Assembly: GCA_030848705.1 (NCBI GenBank)
Contig: JAUIZM010000095.1
Location: 1 to 64,000 of the forward strand
Origin: Heracleum sosnowskyi
Lineage: Eukaryota > Streptophyta > Magnoliopsida > Apiales > Apiaceae
Reading direction: 5' to 3'
DNA: 64,000 bases
This document shows, in pieces, positions 56,094-64,000 of this stretch (within the stretch, counting starts at the first letter, position 1; the number at the start of each line of letters is the position of its first letter). Position numbers and translations under genes: made by a program. The notes below the pieces were generated by a model that searched no databases, had not been told where the DNA came from, and saw only the letters and a program-made list of their open reading frames with translations.

Positions 56094-58113
56094 AGAAGTA
56101 GAAGAATTAGTGATGCCCAATATCACTAATCCAAATTCTATTTATATCCAAGGTATAGTAAAATTTACAGGATATAAAAGAATAGAATTACATTGCTATA
56201 TCGATACAGGTGCAAGCCTATGTATAGCAAGTAAATACGTTATCCCAGAAGAACATTGGGTTAATGCAGAAAAGCCTATAAGGGTATCCATAGCAAATGG
56301 AAATCACATTACCCTTACCAAGGTATGTAAAAATCTTGATATATTGATTGCAGGTGAAATATTTCATATTCCTACAATATATCAACAAGAATCAGGTATT
56401 GACCTTATCTTAGGCAATAATTTTTGTCAATTATATGGTCCTTTTACCCAATATACAAGAATGATTATATTTACTCTCTCAGGAGAAGAAATATACGTCA
56501 ACAAGGTAAGATCAGCCAGACAGGTTGGTGTTAAAGGATTTCTTGAATTTATGAAAAAGAATTCTAAGAAAACCAAACCTGATGCTCTTAATATTAGCCC
56601 CAATTATATAACTCAACTTTTAGAGAGGGGGAAAGAAAGCATCAAACAGTTTAAAGAATTAAATTTTATTTGTAAAAATTTAGTTCTTGACATTAATAAA
56701 AAATCTATAATTGAGAAATTATTAGATTCAGTTTGCTCAGAAAATCCCTTGGATCCAACTAAGACCAAGCATTGGATGAAGGCAAGCATCAAGCTCAGAG
56801 ATCCCAAGACAGTAATCAAGGTAAAGCCTATGAAGTACAGTCCGCAAGATCGAGAAGAATTTGGTAAACAAATTCGAGAGCTACTAGATATGAAAATCAT
56901 CATACCTAGTAAATCACCTCATATGTCTCCAGCATTTTTGGTAGAAAATGAAGCCGAAAGGAGAAGAGGAAAGAAAAGAATGGTAGTCAACTACAAGGCA
57001 ATCAATGAAGCCACCATAGGAGACAGCCATAACCTTCCAAATAAGGATGAATTACTCACCCTTATCAGAGGTAAGAAAATATTCAGCTCTTTAGACTGTA
57101 AATCTGGATTTTGGCAGGTATTGCTAGATGGAGAATCACAGCTATTGACAGCATTCACATGTCCCCAAGGACATTATCAATGGATAGTCGTACCGTTTGG
57201 ACTCAAACAAGCACCATCCATATTTCAAAGACATATGCAAAATGCATTCAGGTCCTTTGAAAAATTCTGTTGTGTTTATGTTGATGACATTCTTATTTTT
57301 AGTAATAATGAACAGGATCATCTCAAGCATTTAGCAGCGGTATTAAAGAAATGCCAATTACTTGGTATTATTTTGTCTAAAAAGAAAGCTCAAATCTTTA
57401 AGACAAAGATTAATTTCTTAGGATTAGAAATTGATCAAGGAACTCATTGTCCTCAGATACATATCCTGGAACACATTCATAAATTCCCGGATAAGATTGA
57501 AGACAAAAAACAGTTGCAAAGGTTTTTAGGTATATTAACCTATGCTTCTGATTATATTCCCAAACTTGCATCTATACGAGCTCCTTTGCAGGCAAAGCTA
57601 AGGAAAGACGTAGCATGGGAATGGAAAGATTCAGACACCAGTTATATCAACAAGGTGAAAAAGAATCTAAAGAGTTTTCCAAAACTCTATCATCCAGAAC
57701 CGGATGATAAGCTTATCATTGAGACCGACGCCTCGGGAGAATACTGGGGAGGAGTACTCAAAGCAATTAATTCCGATAAAGAATTAATTTGCAGATATGC
57801 TTCAGGAAGCTTTAAAGACGCAGAAAAGAACTATCACTCAAATGAGAAAGAGTATCTTGCCGTCATTAGAGTAATTAATAAGTTTTCTATTTATCTAACT
57901 CCAGTTAAATTTCTGGTTAGAACTGATAATAAAAACTTCACTTATTTTCTTCGTATTAAGTTACAGGGAGATAATAAGCAAGGAAGATTAGTCAGATGGC
58001 AACAGTGGCTATCTCGCTATAGCTTTGATGTTCAACACATTGAAGGAGTTAAAAACTGCTTAGCAGACTTTTTAACAAGGGAATTCCAGAAAAATCAGGT
58101 AAACACATCTTAA
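56065..58113 (+). CDS. ORF V: ORF V polyprotein (protease, RT, RNase H), unit 2
   Basis: Third intact copy, 682 residues, identical to the others, with all protease, RT and RNase H active-site residues present. Confidence 0.95.
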   Translation: MNTLPQIQNEEVEELVMPNITNPNSIYIQGIVKFTGYKRIELHCYIDTGASLCIASKYVIPEEHWVNAEKPIRVSIANGNHITLTKVCKNLDILIAGEIFHIPTIYQQESGIDLILGNNFCQLYGPFTQYTRMIIFTLSGEEIYVNKVRSARQVGVKGFLEFMKKNSKKTKPDALNISPNYITQLLERGKESIKQFKELNFICKNLVLDINKKSIIEKLLDSVCSENPLDPTKTKHWMKASIKLRDPKTVIKVKPMKYSPQDREEFGKQIRELLDMKIIIPSKSPHMSPAFLVENEAERRRGKKRMVVNYKAINEATIGDSHNLPNKDELLTLIRGKKIFSSLDCKSGFWQVLLDGESQLLTAFTCPQGHYQWIVVPFGLKQAPSIFQRHMQNAFRSFEKFCCVYVDDILIFSNNEQDHLKHLAAVLKKCQLLGIILSKKKAQIFKTKINFLGLEIDQGTHCPQIHILEHIHKFPDKIEDKKQLQRFLGILTYASDYIPKLASIRAPLQAKLRKDVAWEWKDSDTSYINKVKKNLKSFPKLYHPEPDDKLIIETDASGEYWGGVLKAINSDKELICRYASGSFKDAEKNYHSNEKEYLAVIRVINKFSIYLTPVKFLVRTDNKNFTYFLRIKLQGDNKQGRLVRWQQWLSRYSFDVQHIEGVKNCLADFLTREFQKNQVNTS

Positions 58114-58165
58114 TACTGATGTGATGCTTTACAGTGTTTTTACAGGAATCCAAAGCCTTTTCAGG

Positions 58166-58175
58166 CTATAAATAT
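58166..58175 (+). promoter_or_regulatory. 19S-type promoter TATA box, unit 2
   Basis: CTATAAATAT in the pol-ORF VI spacer, 118 bp before the ORF VI start at 58293, as in unit 1. Confidence 0.75.
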
Positions 58176-58292
58176 AGAGGAATTCTGAATGAAGAAATCA
58201 CAAACAATTCTTCACTCAAACCCTTCTATACACAAAGGCTTCTTTGCCTATACAAAAATCTCTTTCTTTGAGAAAACCATAAGCTTATAGCC

Positions 58293-59924
58293 ATGGAGAG
58301 ATTAGCATTACAAGAAACCATTGTAATGAAGAAAATTCAGCTTCTGCAAGAGAAACTCGAAGTTATTCGTGCAGAAATGTATTTTGTAAGAAGATTTTCA
58401 TCTTCTGAACAACAAAAGGAAATTTCAGAACCTTCCTCAGAAATGAGAGAATCTGAAACTAGCCCGGAGCAAACGGCTACCGGTAAAGGCACCTCAAATC
58501 CGTTGATACCTGTGAATTTGGTAAAAATTCAAACTGAAGAGCAATCTTCACAGCAAATGGTTACTTCATTACCATATTCAGAAATGAATCAATATGAGGC
58601 TATTCCTGAGCAAACGGCTCCAGGTAAAGAAATCTCAAATCCGTTTAAAGTTGTGGATTTACTCAAAATCCAGTCAGAGGTACATACCTCAACAACGTTA
58701 GATACAACTTTAGATTTACTTCTAAAGCCTAACGGGGGAATTCAAATCCCTAACAAGACTGAAGGTCAAACTTCAGCTGTCCCTAACAGGTTCAAAGGCC
58801 CCAAAGCTTACTATGTCGTGTTTAATGGTCCTAATGCAGGAATATACACTACATGGGATATTGCTGAGAAAGCCGTAAAAGGATTCTCAGGAATAAAGCA
58901 TAAGAAGTATAAATCGTTCACTGAAGCAAAAGTTGCAGCAGGCATTTATACTACACAAGAGTTCAAGCCACCTCTAGAGTTGATCAGTTCAGCAGAAGCT
59001 TTACAACCAACCTACAAAGGAGCTTTGACAAAGGAAAAAACCTCGAGCAAAATGGTTCTGGGTTCACTTCCAAAGAATCAGCAGACAACGCTAATTCAAA
59101 CAGACGAGGATACCGATGATATTCGCTATTCAGAATTCAAGTATCTTTATCAATTTGGCAGGCTTGCCACAGAAAAGGAATTTGTAGAAGATCACTTCTT
59201 TACAACCGATAAGAAGAACGTCAGCTACTTTAATTTCTATCCAAACGCCAACCCTGAAATGGTTTATGAGGCGTACCAATACGGAATTTTAGCTCAGGTT
59301 TATCCTTCCAATAACCTTCTGGAAATTGCTAAATTCCCGAAAGAATTCAGAGATACGGTTAAGACATACAAAAAGAAGTGTCTTAAGAACCAGGACATCG
59401 GAATATTCATCAAAACCACCAGCACAATTATCTGTTGGGAAAATGAAGAGGAATATGACTGTCCGGCGAACCAGCCTTTTCACTATGTTCAGGTTGGAAC
59501 CGTAAAAGAAAAGGTCTACTCTCCTAGTCAAGTTATGGAATCCACTCTGGAGAAACAAGACTTAAGAGAAATGGCAGAGAATAAATTATTGATCTTAATC
59601 AATAAATTATTCAACATCCAAAAAGAGGACAAACTAAAAGTTAACCTCGCAACTACTCATGCTTTAATTACTTCTTACTCGCACAAAGGATTAAGTGAAG
59701 AAGATTACAGCAAGGTGATAGCTTTCAGACGGCAACTTCTACACAAAGATGCTGTGGGGGCACACAAAGAAATCTTTTGCATTAAAAAGCAAAAGGAAAT
59801 AGAAAAATTTGGCATTAACCTCAATTGTCAAATATGTGGACCAGACAAAGCTGCTGGAAAGCAAATAATGGAGACCCCAGAAATAGGAGTTCTCTATAAA
59901 GCAACGGCTGGAAATCGTTTTTGA
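58293..59924 (+). CDS. ORF VI: Transactivator/viroplasmin (ORF VI), unit 2
   Basis: 543 residues, identical to unit 1, with viroplasmin domain at 172-215. From codon 146 onward the gene forms the outer part of the left palindrome arm, so its 3' part has an inverted partner at 62232-63427. Confidence 0.92.
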   Translation: MERLALQETIVMKKIQLLQEKLEVIRAEMYFVRRFSSSEQQKEISEPSSEMRESETSPEQTATGKGTSNPLIPVNLVKIQTEEQSSQQMVTSLPYSEMNQYEAIPEQTAPGKEISNPFKVVDLLKIQSEVHTSTTLDTTLDLLLKPNGGIQIPNKTEGQTSAVPNRFKGPKAYYVVFNGPNAGIYTTWDIAEKAVKGFSGIKHKKYKSFTEAKVAAGIYTTQEFKPPLELISSAEALQPTYKGALTKEKTSSKMVLGSLPKNQQTTLIQTDEDTDDIRYSEFKYLYQFGRLATEKEFVEDHFFTTDKKNVSYFNFYPNANPEMVYEAYQYGILAQVYPSNNLLEIAKFPKEFRDTVKTYKKKCLKNQDIGIFIKTTSTIICWENEEEYDCPANQPFHYVQVGTVKEKVYSPSQVMESTLEKQDLREMAENKLLILINKLFNIQKEDKLKVNLATTHALITSYSHKGLSEEDYSKVIAFRRQLLHKDAVGAHKEIFCIKKQKEIEKFGINLNCQICGPDKAAGKQIMETPEIGVLYKATAGNRF

Positions 59925-60111
59925 AAAGAAAAGCACTTTCCACCAAAGACAAACTACTTTTCCACTAAAGACAACTAAAGAAAGCATCTTTCTTAGCACG
60001 CCAGGGGAAAAGCAAGTGGACGACAAAGAAAAGTAGAAAAGAATCTACTTTTAAGCACGCCAAAGGAGAAGATAAGAAATCTTGTCTTTAAAGTGCACCA
60101 ATAATATACAA

Positions 60112-60172
60112 TGACGCATACAATGATGTATGATAATTTTGTATAGATCCTCTTTCCTTACTCTATAAAAGG
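60112..60172 (+). promoter_or_regulatory. 35S-type promoter, unit 2
   Basis: TGACG at 60112, TGATG at 60124 and TATA box at 60163, as in unit 1. It fires rightwards into the palindrome centre, towards the opposing copy at 61984. Confidence 0.85.
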
Positions 60173-60196
60173 AAGAGTTCATTTCAGTTGTAGGAA

Positions 60197-60604
60197 TCGA
60201 ATTTTTAGCTCACAACAAACACTGTACAAACCTATTCGAGTTCAGCAAAATAATGAGTGAGTAAACCCATTAAGGGTTCTAGCAATGTAGTAGTGTGTAT
60301 GGCCTGGATACTAGTTTCTATCCAGCGCCTGTAATAAGATTTTGTGATTGAATAAAAGTGAGTTCTTTTACAATATTTCCGTTAGTTCCTGGAGGGAGTA
60401 AGGCGTCGCTGGGTTAGTACCGCTTAGGCAGGTGGCCGTTTAGGGAAAACAAGATGCATCCTTGGATAATGGTATGTTGGTAAAAGAAGAAGTTTATTTC
60501 ATCTTACAATCTTTGGCGGATATAAGCCCTGGATCAGGTACACATGAACCATGTCTAGAACTCTATTAATTCAAATATATTTTTGATTTAATACAACTCA
60601 ATGC
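60197..60604 (+). promoter_or_regulatory. Pregenomic RNA leader, unit 2
   Basis: Same uORFs and hairpin as unit 1, at offset 9702: the 3-codon uORF at 60253 and the start-stop ATGTAG at 60285. The RNA would continue into its own reverse complement after 61116. Confidence 0.6.
60351..60356 (+). terminator. Viral poly(A) signal, unit 2
   Basis: AATAAA, same relative place as at 50649. RNAs started at 40.2-, 43- or 50.5-kb promoters that pass unit 2 would end here. Confidence 0.7.
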
Positions 60605-60997
60605 ATGATTAGCTTTAATCATAGTGCAGTCCTTCCTTGGACTATTAAGAATGCTAGATTTACATCTAGAATTACTGATGAAGACTTCTTCATCTATCTC
60701 AGAGATCAATCCTTTATAGGATTTGATACTGATAACCTAGTTTTATTAGGAGAAACCCTAATAAATTTAGACTCTTTCAAAGAGAAACTCAGTTCATACT
60801 ATTTGAACAATAAAAATGAAGTCGACCACTTGTGTACCCACATAGGTCAATTCATAAGACGGAGAAGTAATGACTCTCTTGCCGAAACTAGTTCTTCAGA
60901 AAATCCTGAAAAATTGGTTTTACACCCAGATTACCCAAAATATCTAGGTAATCATAAATGGTCAATTGGACCATCTTGCTTAGACCAGGTAGATTAA
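60605..60997 (+). CDS. Unidentified 130-aa viral ORF, unit 2
   Basis: Same ORF as at 50903, unchanged. No domain recognised. Its mirror copy lies at 61159-61551. Confidence 0.5.
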   Translation: MISFNHSAVLPWTIKNARFTSRITDEDFFIYLRDQSFIGFDTDNLVLLGETLINLDSFKEKLSSYYLNNKNEVDHLCTHIGQFIRRRSNDSLAETSSSENPEKLVLHPDYPKYLGNHKWSIGPSCLDQVD

Positions 60998-61037
60998 CCA
61001 TATTTATCTCCTCTAATCATGCCATCCGCAACTTGGA

Positions 61038-61114
61038 ATCTAAACTAAAACCAAATTTAGGATAGACAGTAAACATGAATTTTTGGTATGCTAAGTTACC
61101 TCTAGCAGCACCTA
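61038..61114 (-). pseudogene. 77-bp movement protein gene fragment at the palindrome centre
   Basis: Reverse complement of 43528-43604 (movement protein residues about 153-178). It acts as filler between the two arms. The arms themselves include its last few bases (AATC/GATT), so the fragment was added to the end before the fold-back copy was made. Confidence 0.85.
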
Positions 61115-61158
61115 TGATTCCAAGTTGCGGATGGCATGATTAGAGGAGATAAATATGG

Positions 61159-61551
61159 TTAATCTACCTGGTCTAAGCAAGATGGTCCAATTGACCATTT
61201 ATGATTACCTAGATATTTTGGGTAATCTGGGTGTAAAACCAATTTTTCAGGATTTTCTGAAGAACTAGTTTCGGCAAGAGAGTCATTACTTCTCCGTCTT
61301 ATGAATTGACCTATGTGGGTACACAAGTGGTCGACTTCATTTTTATTGTTCAAATAGTATGAACTGAGTTTCTCTTTGAAAGAGTCTAAATTTATTAGGG
61401 TTTCTCCTAATAAAACTAGGTTATCAGTATCAAATCCTATAAAGGATTGATCTCTGAGATAGATGAAGAAGTCTTCATCAGTAATTCTAGATGTAAATCT
61501 AGCATTCTTAATAGTCCAAGGAAGGACTGCACTATGATTAAAGCTAATCAT
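61159..61551 (-). CDS. Unidentified 130-aa viral ORF, inverted copy
   Basis: Third complete copy of the ORF, downstream of the leftward-firing promoter at 61984-62044. Confidence 0.5.
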   Translation of the reverse strand: MISFNHSAVLPWTIKNARFTSRITDEDFFIYLRDQSFIGFDTDNLVLLGETLINLDSFKEKLSSYYLNNKNEVDHLCTHIGQFIRRRSNDSLAETSSSENPEKLVLHPDYPKYLGNHKWSIGPSCLDQVD

Positions 61552-61799
61552 GCATTGAGTTGTATTAAATCAAAAATATATTTGAATTAATAGAGTTCTA
61601 GACATGGTTCATGTGTACCTGATCCAGGGCTTATATCCGCCAAAGATTGTAAGATGAAATAAACTTCTTCTTTTACCAACATACCATTATCCAAGGATGC
61701 ATCTTGTTTTCCCTAAACGGCCACCTGCCTAAGCGGTACTAACCCAGCGACGCCTTACTCCCTCCAGGAACTAACGGAAATATTGTAAAAGAACTCACT

Positions 61800-61805
61800 T
61801 TTATT
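61800..61805 (-). terminator. Viral poly(A) signal, inverted copy
   Basis: AATAAA on the minus strand, the mirror of 60351-60356. Confidence 0.65.
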
Positions 61806-61983
61806 CAATCACAAAATCTTATTACAGGCGCTGGATAGAAACTAGTATCCAGGCCATACACACTACTACATTGCTAGAACCCTTAATGGGTTTACTCACT
61901 CATTATTTTGCTGAACTCGAATAGGTTTGTACAGTGTTTGTTGTGAGCTAAAAATTCGATTCCTACAACTGAAATGAACTCTT

Positions 61984-62044
61984 CCTTTTATAGAGTAAGG
62001 AAAGAGGATCTATACAAAATTATCATACATCATTGTATGCGTCA
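61984..62044 (-). promoter_or_regulatory. 35S-type promoter, inverted copy
   Basis: Mirror of 60112-60172: TATA box at 61984-61993 and as-1-like pair up to 62044. It directs leftward transcription, opposed to the unit 2 promoter 1.8 kb away. Leader sequence follows at 61552-61960. Confidence 0.8.
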
Positions 62045-62231
62045 TTGTATATTATTGGTGCACTTTAAAGACAAGATTTCTTATCTTCTCCTTTGGCGTG
62101 CTTAAAAGTAGATTCTTTTCTACTTTTCTTTGTCGTCCACTTGCTTTTCCCCTGGCGTGCTAAGAAAGATGCTTTCTTTAGTTGTCTTTAGTGGAAAAGT
62201 AGTTTGTCTTTGGTGGAAAGTGCTTTTCTTT

Positions 62232-63427
62232 TCAAAAACGATTTCCAGCCGTTGCTTTATAGAGAACTCCTATTTCTGGGGTCTCCATTATTTGCTTTCC
62301 AGCAGCTTTGTCTGGTCCACATATTTGACAATTGAGGTTAATGCCAAATTTTTCTATTTCCTTTTGCTTTTTAATGCAAAAGATTTCTTTGTGTGCCCCC
62401 ACAGCATCTTTGTGTAGAAGTTGCCGTCTGAAAGCTATCACCTTGCTGTAATCTTCTTCACTTAATCCTTTGTGCGAGTAAGAAGTAATTAAAGCATGAG
62501 TAGTTGCGAGGTTAACTTTTAGTTTGTCCTCTTTTTGGATGTTGAATAATTTATTGATTAAGATCAATAATTTATTCTCTGCCATTTCTCTTAAGTCTTG
62601 TTTCTCCAGAGTGGATTCCATAACTTGACTAGGAGAGTAGACCTTTTCTTTTACGGTTCCAACCTGAACATAGTGAAAAGGCTGGTTCGCCGGACAGTCA
62701 TATTCCTCTTCATTTTCCCAACAGATAATTGTGCCGGTGGTTTTGATGAATATTCCGATGTCCTGGTTCTTAAGACACTTCTTTTTGTATGTCTTAACCG
62801 TATCTCTGAATTCTTTCGGGAATTTAGCAATTTCCAGAAGGTTATTGGAAGGATAAACCTGAGCTAAAATTCCGTATTGGTACGCCTCATAAACCATTTC
62901 AGGGTTGGCGTTTGGATAGAAATTAAAGTAGCTGACGTTCTTCTTATCGGTTGTAAAGAAGTGATCTTCTACAAATTCCTTTTCTGTGGCAAGCCTGCCA
63001 AATTGATAAAGATACTTGAATTCTGAATAGCGAATATCATCGGTATCCTCGTCTGTTTGAATTAGCGTTGTCTGCTGATTCTTTGGAAGTGAACCCAGAA
63101 CCATTTTGCTCGAGGTTTTTTCCTTTGTCAAAGCTCCTTTGTAGGTTGGTTGTAAAGCTTCTGCTGAACTGATCAACTCTAGAGGTGGCTTGAACTCTTG
63201 TGTAGTATAAATGCCTGCTGCAACTTTTGCTTCAGTGAACGATTTATACTTCTTATGCTTTATTCCTGAGAATCCTTTTACGGCTTTCTCAGCAATATCC
63301 CATGTAGTGTATATTCCTGCATTAGGACCATTAAACACGACATAGTAAGCTTTGGGGCCTTTGAACCTGTTAGGGACAGCTGAAGTTTGACCTTCAGTCT
63401 TGTTAGGGATTTGAATTCCCCCGTTAG
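62232..63427 (-). pseudogene. ORF VI fragment (residues about 146-543), fused in frame to the retrotransposon ORF
   Basis: The 3' two thirds of ORF VI with its natural stop, including the viroplasmin domain, but without the N-terminal 145 residues and 19S promoter. The reading frame continues without a stop across the host junction at 63427 into the retrotransposon ORF up to at least 63995. Ser changes to Gly at the one variant codon (62735). Confidence 0.88.
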
Positions 63428-63432
63428 CCCTT
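63428..63432. repeat. Target-site duplication, right copy (CCCTT)
   Basis: Directly follows the last viral base; pairs with 38016-38020. Confidence 0.8.
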
Positions 63433-64000
63433 TTGGACTGTGCTCTAGGAGGAGAGCTTGTTTCAATAATCACATCCTTTTGGGAGGATGCAATTAGACT
63501 TGTGCTTAAATCCATGTTACTCATTGTGCCTTGTTGGGAAGACACAATGGGGCTTGGCTGGTACACACTAACCTGTCCTTCCTTATCCTTGGGGTTTCTT
63601 TGATGTTCACCCCTTCCCTCACCTCTCACAACTCCAGACTCACTCCCCTTAGGTTGTGTGGTAGTTTTTACAACAGGTGCCTTTTGAGAAGCACCTGAGG
63701 TTGGCTTGGAGGATTTCTTTGATTTTGGTTTCGTTGCTAGGGCAGGAGCCTGTTGGGTCACAGCTACAGACTCCATAGCAACATTGGAAGATAAAACAGT
63801 AGAGGTGTTAGCTACACTAACAGGGATAGTAGTAGTTACCTCAATGATTGGCAGATACACCACTGGAACATCACCATTGTGGTTCAGCCTCAGTATGTCT
63901 GTCAATACTCTCTTTTCTTGCACAAAGCACTCGAACCTGGCATTAGGGTTAGAGATAACTAATGGTGCTGGACTAACATGGTTAGCCAACATCATCAGAA
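63428..64000 (-). pseudogene. N-terminal part of the split retrotransposon ORF
   Basis: About 190 codons are open on the minus strand and run off the window edge. Two ATG codons at 63990-63995 are possible starts, but the true start may lie further right. The first 50 residues look folded (NARFECFVQEKRVLTDILRL, VVYLPIIE). The rest is a Ser/Thr/Pro/Lys-rich linker of the same style as the part at 34747-38020. The phase at CCCTT is identical on both sides, so both parts are one ORF of at least 1280 codons. Function unknown. Confidence 0.75.

Larger units (their letters stand above)
52479..61036 (+). mobile_element. Caulimovirus unit genome 2 (8558 bp)
   Basis: Same end points and gene content as unit 1 at offset 9702. 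The right end (ACTTGG at 61031-61036) runs into a short movement gene fragment and then the inverted copy. Confidence 0.88.
58729..61040 (+). repeat. Left arm of a 2312-bp inverted repeat
   Basis: Position x pairs with 122156 minus x in the right arm (61116-63427). The arm spans ORF VI from codon 146, promoter, leader and the 130-codon ORF. The only mismatch I found is 59421/62735. The spacer is just 75 bp. Confidence 0.93.
38021..63427. mobile_element. Endogenous caulimovirus concatemer, 25.4 kb, rearranged
   Basis: The array holds, in order: an inverted ORF VI piece (38021-39121); the ORF VI tail, 35S-type promoter and leader (to 39898); a coat protein tail plus pol and the start of ORF VI (39899-42777); full unit 1 (42777-51334); an inverted coat protein piece (51335-52481); full unit 2 (52479-61036); a 77-bp inverted movement gene piece; and an inverted copy of the unit end (61116-63427). 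Gene order, overlapping ATGA starts, separate coat protein and pol ORFs, and an ORF VI with its own promoter place it in genus Caulimovirus. There is no integrase. Segments that occur several times are almost identical, so integration was recent. Confidence 0.93.
61116..63427 (-). repeat. Right arm of the 2312-bp inverted repeat
   Basis: Reverse complement of 58729-61040 with one substitution at 62735. It ends exactly at the right host junction (63427), followed by the CCCTT duplication. Confidence 0.93.

Noticed and set aside
38021..63427. Assignment to the endogenous dahlia caulimovirus (DMV-D10)
   Set aside because: As I recall, that virus lacks the aphid transmission gene, which is intact here. 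Species cannot be named without a database comparison.
38021..63427. Badnavirus, petuvirus or florendovirus origin
   Set aside because: Those have fused coat-pol polyproteins or other gene orders. Separate ORFs I-VI with an ORF VI of Cauli_VI type fit Caulimovirus.

Overview
The window comes from a nuclear chromosome of a dicot plant. It holds a long tandem satellite, a Copia-type (Sirevirus-like) LTR retrotransposon, and an endogenous plant pararetrovirus of the genus Caulimovirus. No host housekeeping gene, tRNA, rRNA or bacterial feature is present, and the host family cannot be fixed from this sequence. An asterid is a reasonable guess, at low confidence.

Layout. (1) 1-33538 is one uninterrupted array of a 188/189-bp satellite, about 178 monomers. 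It shows a 13-monomer higher-order repeat (about 2452 bp) at the left and irregular 9- to 24-monomer repeats further right. (2) 33539-34560 is a 1022-bp LTR with TGTTA...TAACA ends, belonging to an element on the minus strand, with its polypurine tract at 34561-34572. It is followed by a large retrotransposon ORF read leftwards (34747-38020). (3) 38021-63427 is a 25.4-kb rearranged caulimovirus concatemer. (4) 63428-64000 is the N-terminal part of the same retrotransposon ORF, running off the right edge.

The structure is a three-level nest: satellite, then LTR retrotransposon, then virus. The virus array splits the retrotransposon ORF at one point. The 5-bp direct repeat CCCTT flanks it (38016-38020 and 63428-63432), and the host reading phase is the same on both sides, so the whole rearranged array behaves as a single insertion.

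Inside the array are two unit genomes of 8558 bp (42777-51334 and 52479-61036), opened at exactly the same two points. Each has the caulimovirus gene order: ORF VII, movement protein, aphid transmission factor, virion-associated protein, coat protein, protease-RT-RNase H, and transactivator/viroplasmin. A 19S-type promoter, a 35S-type promoter, a poly(A) signal and a leader follow, then an unidentified 130-codon ORF. The units are joined through inverted filler pieces (1.15 kb of coat protein gene; 77 bp of movement gene) and bordered by partial copies. The right end is a 2 x 2312-bp near-perfect palindrome with convergent 35S-type promoters. Copies are almost identical: the only differences I noticed are one base at 62735 and one at 42802, so the array is young. 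No copy is contiguous across the junction between the leader region and ORF VII.
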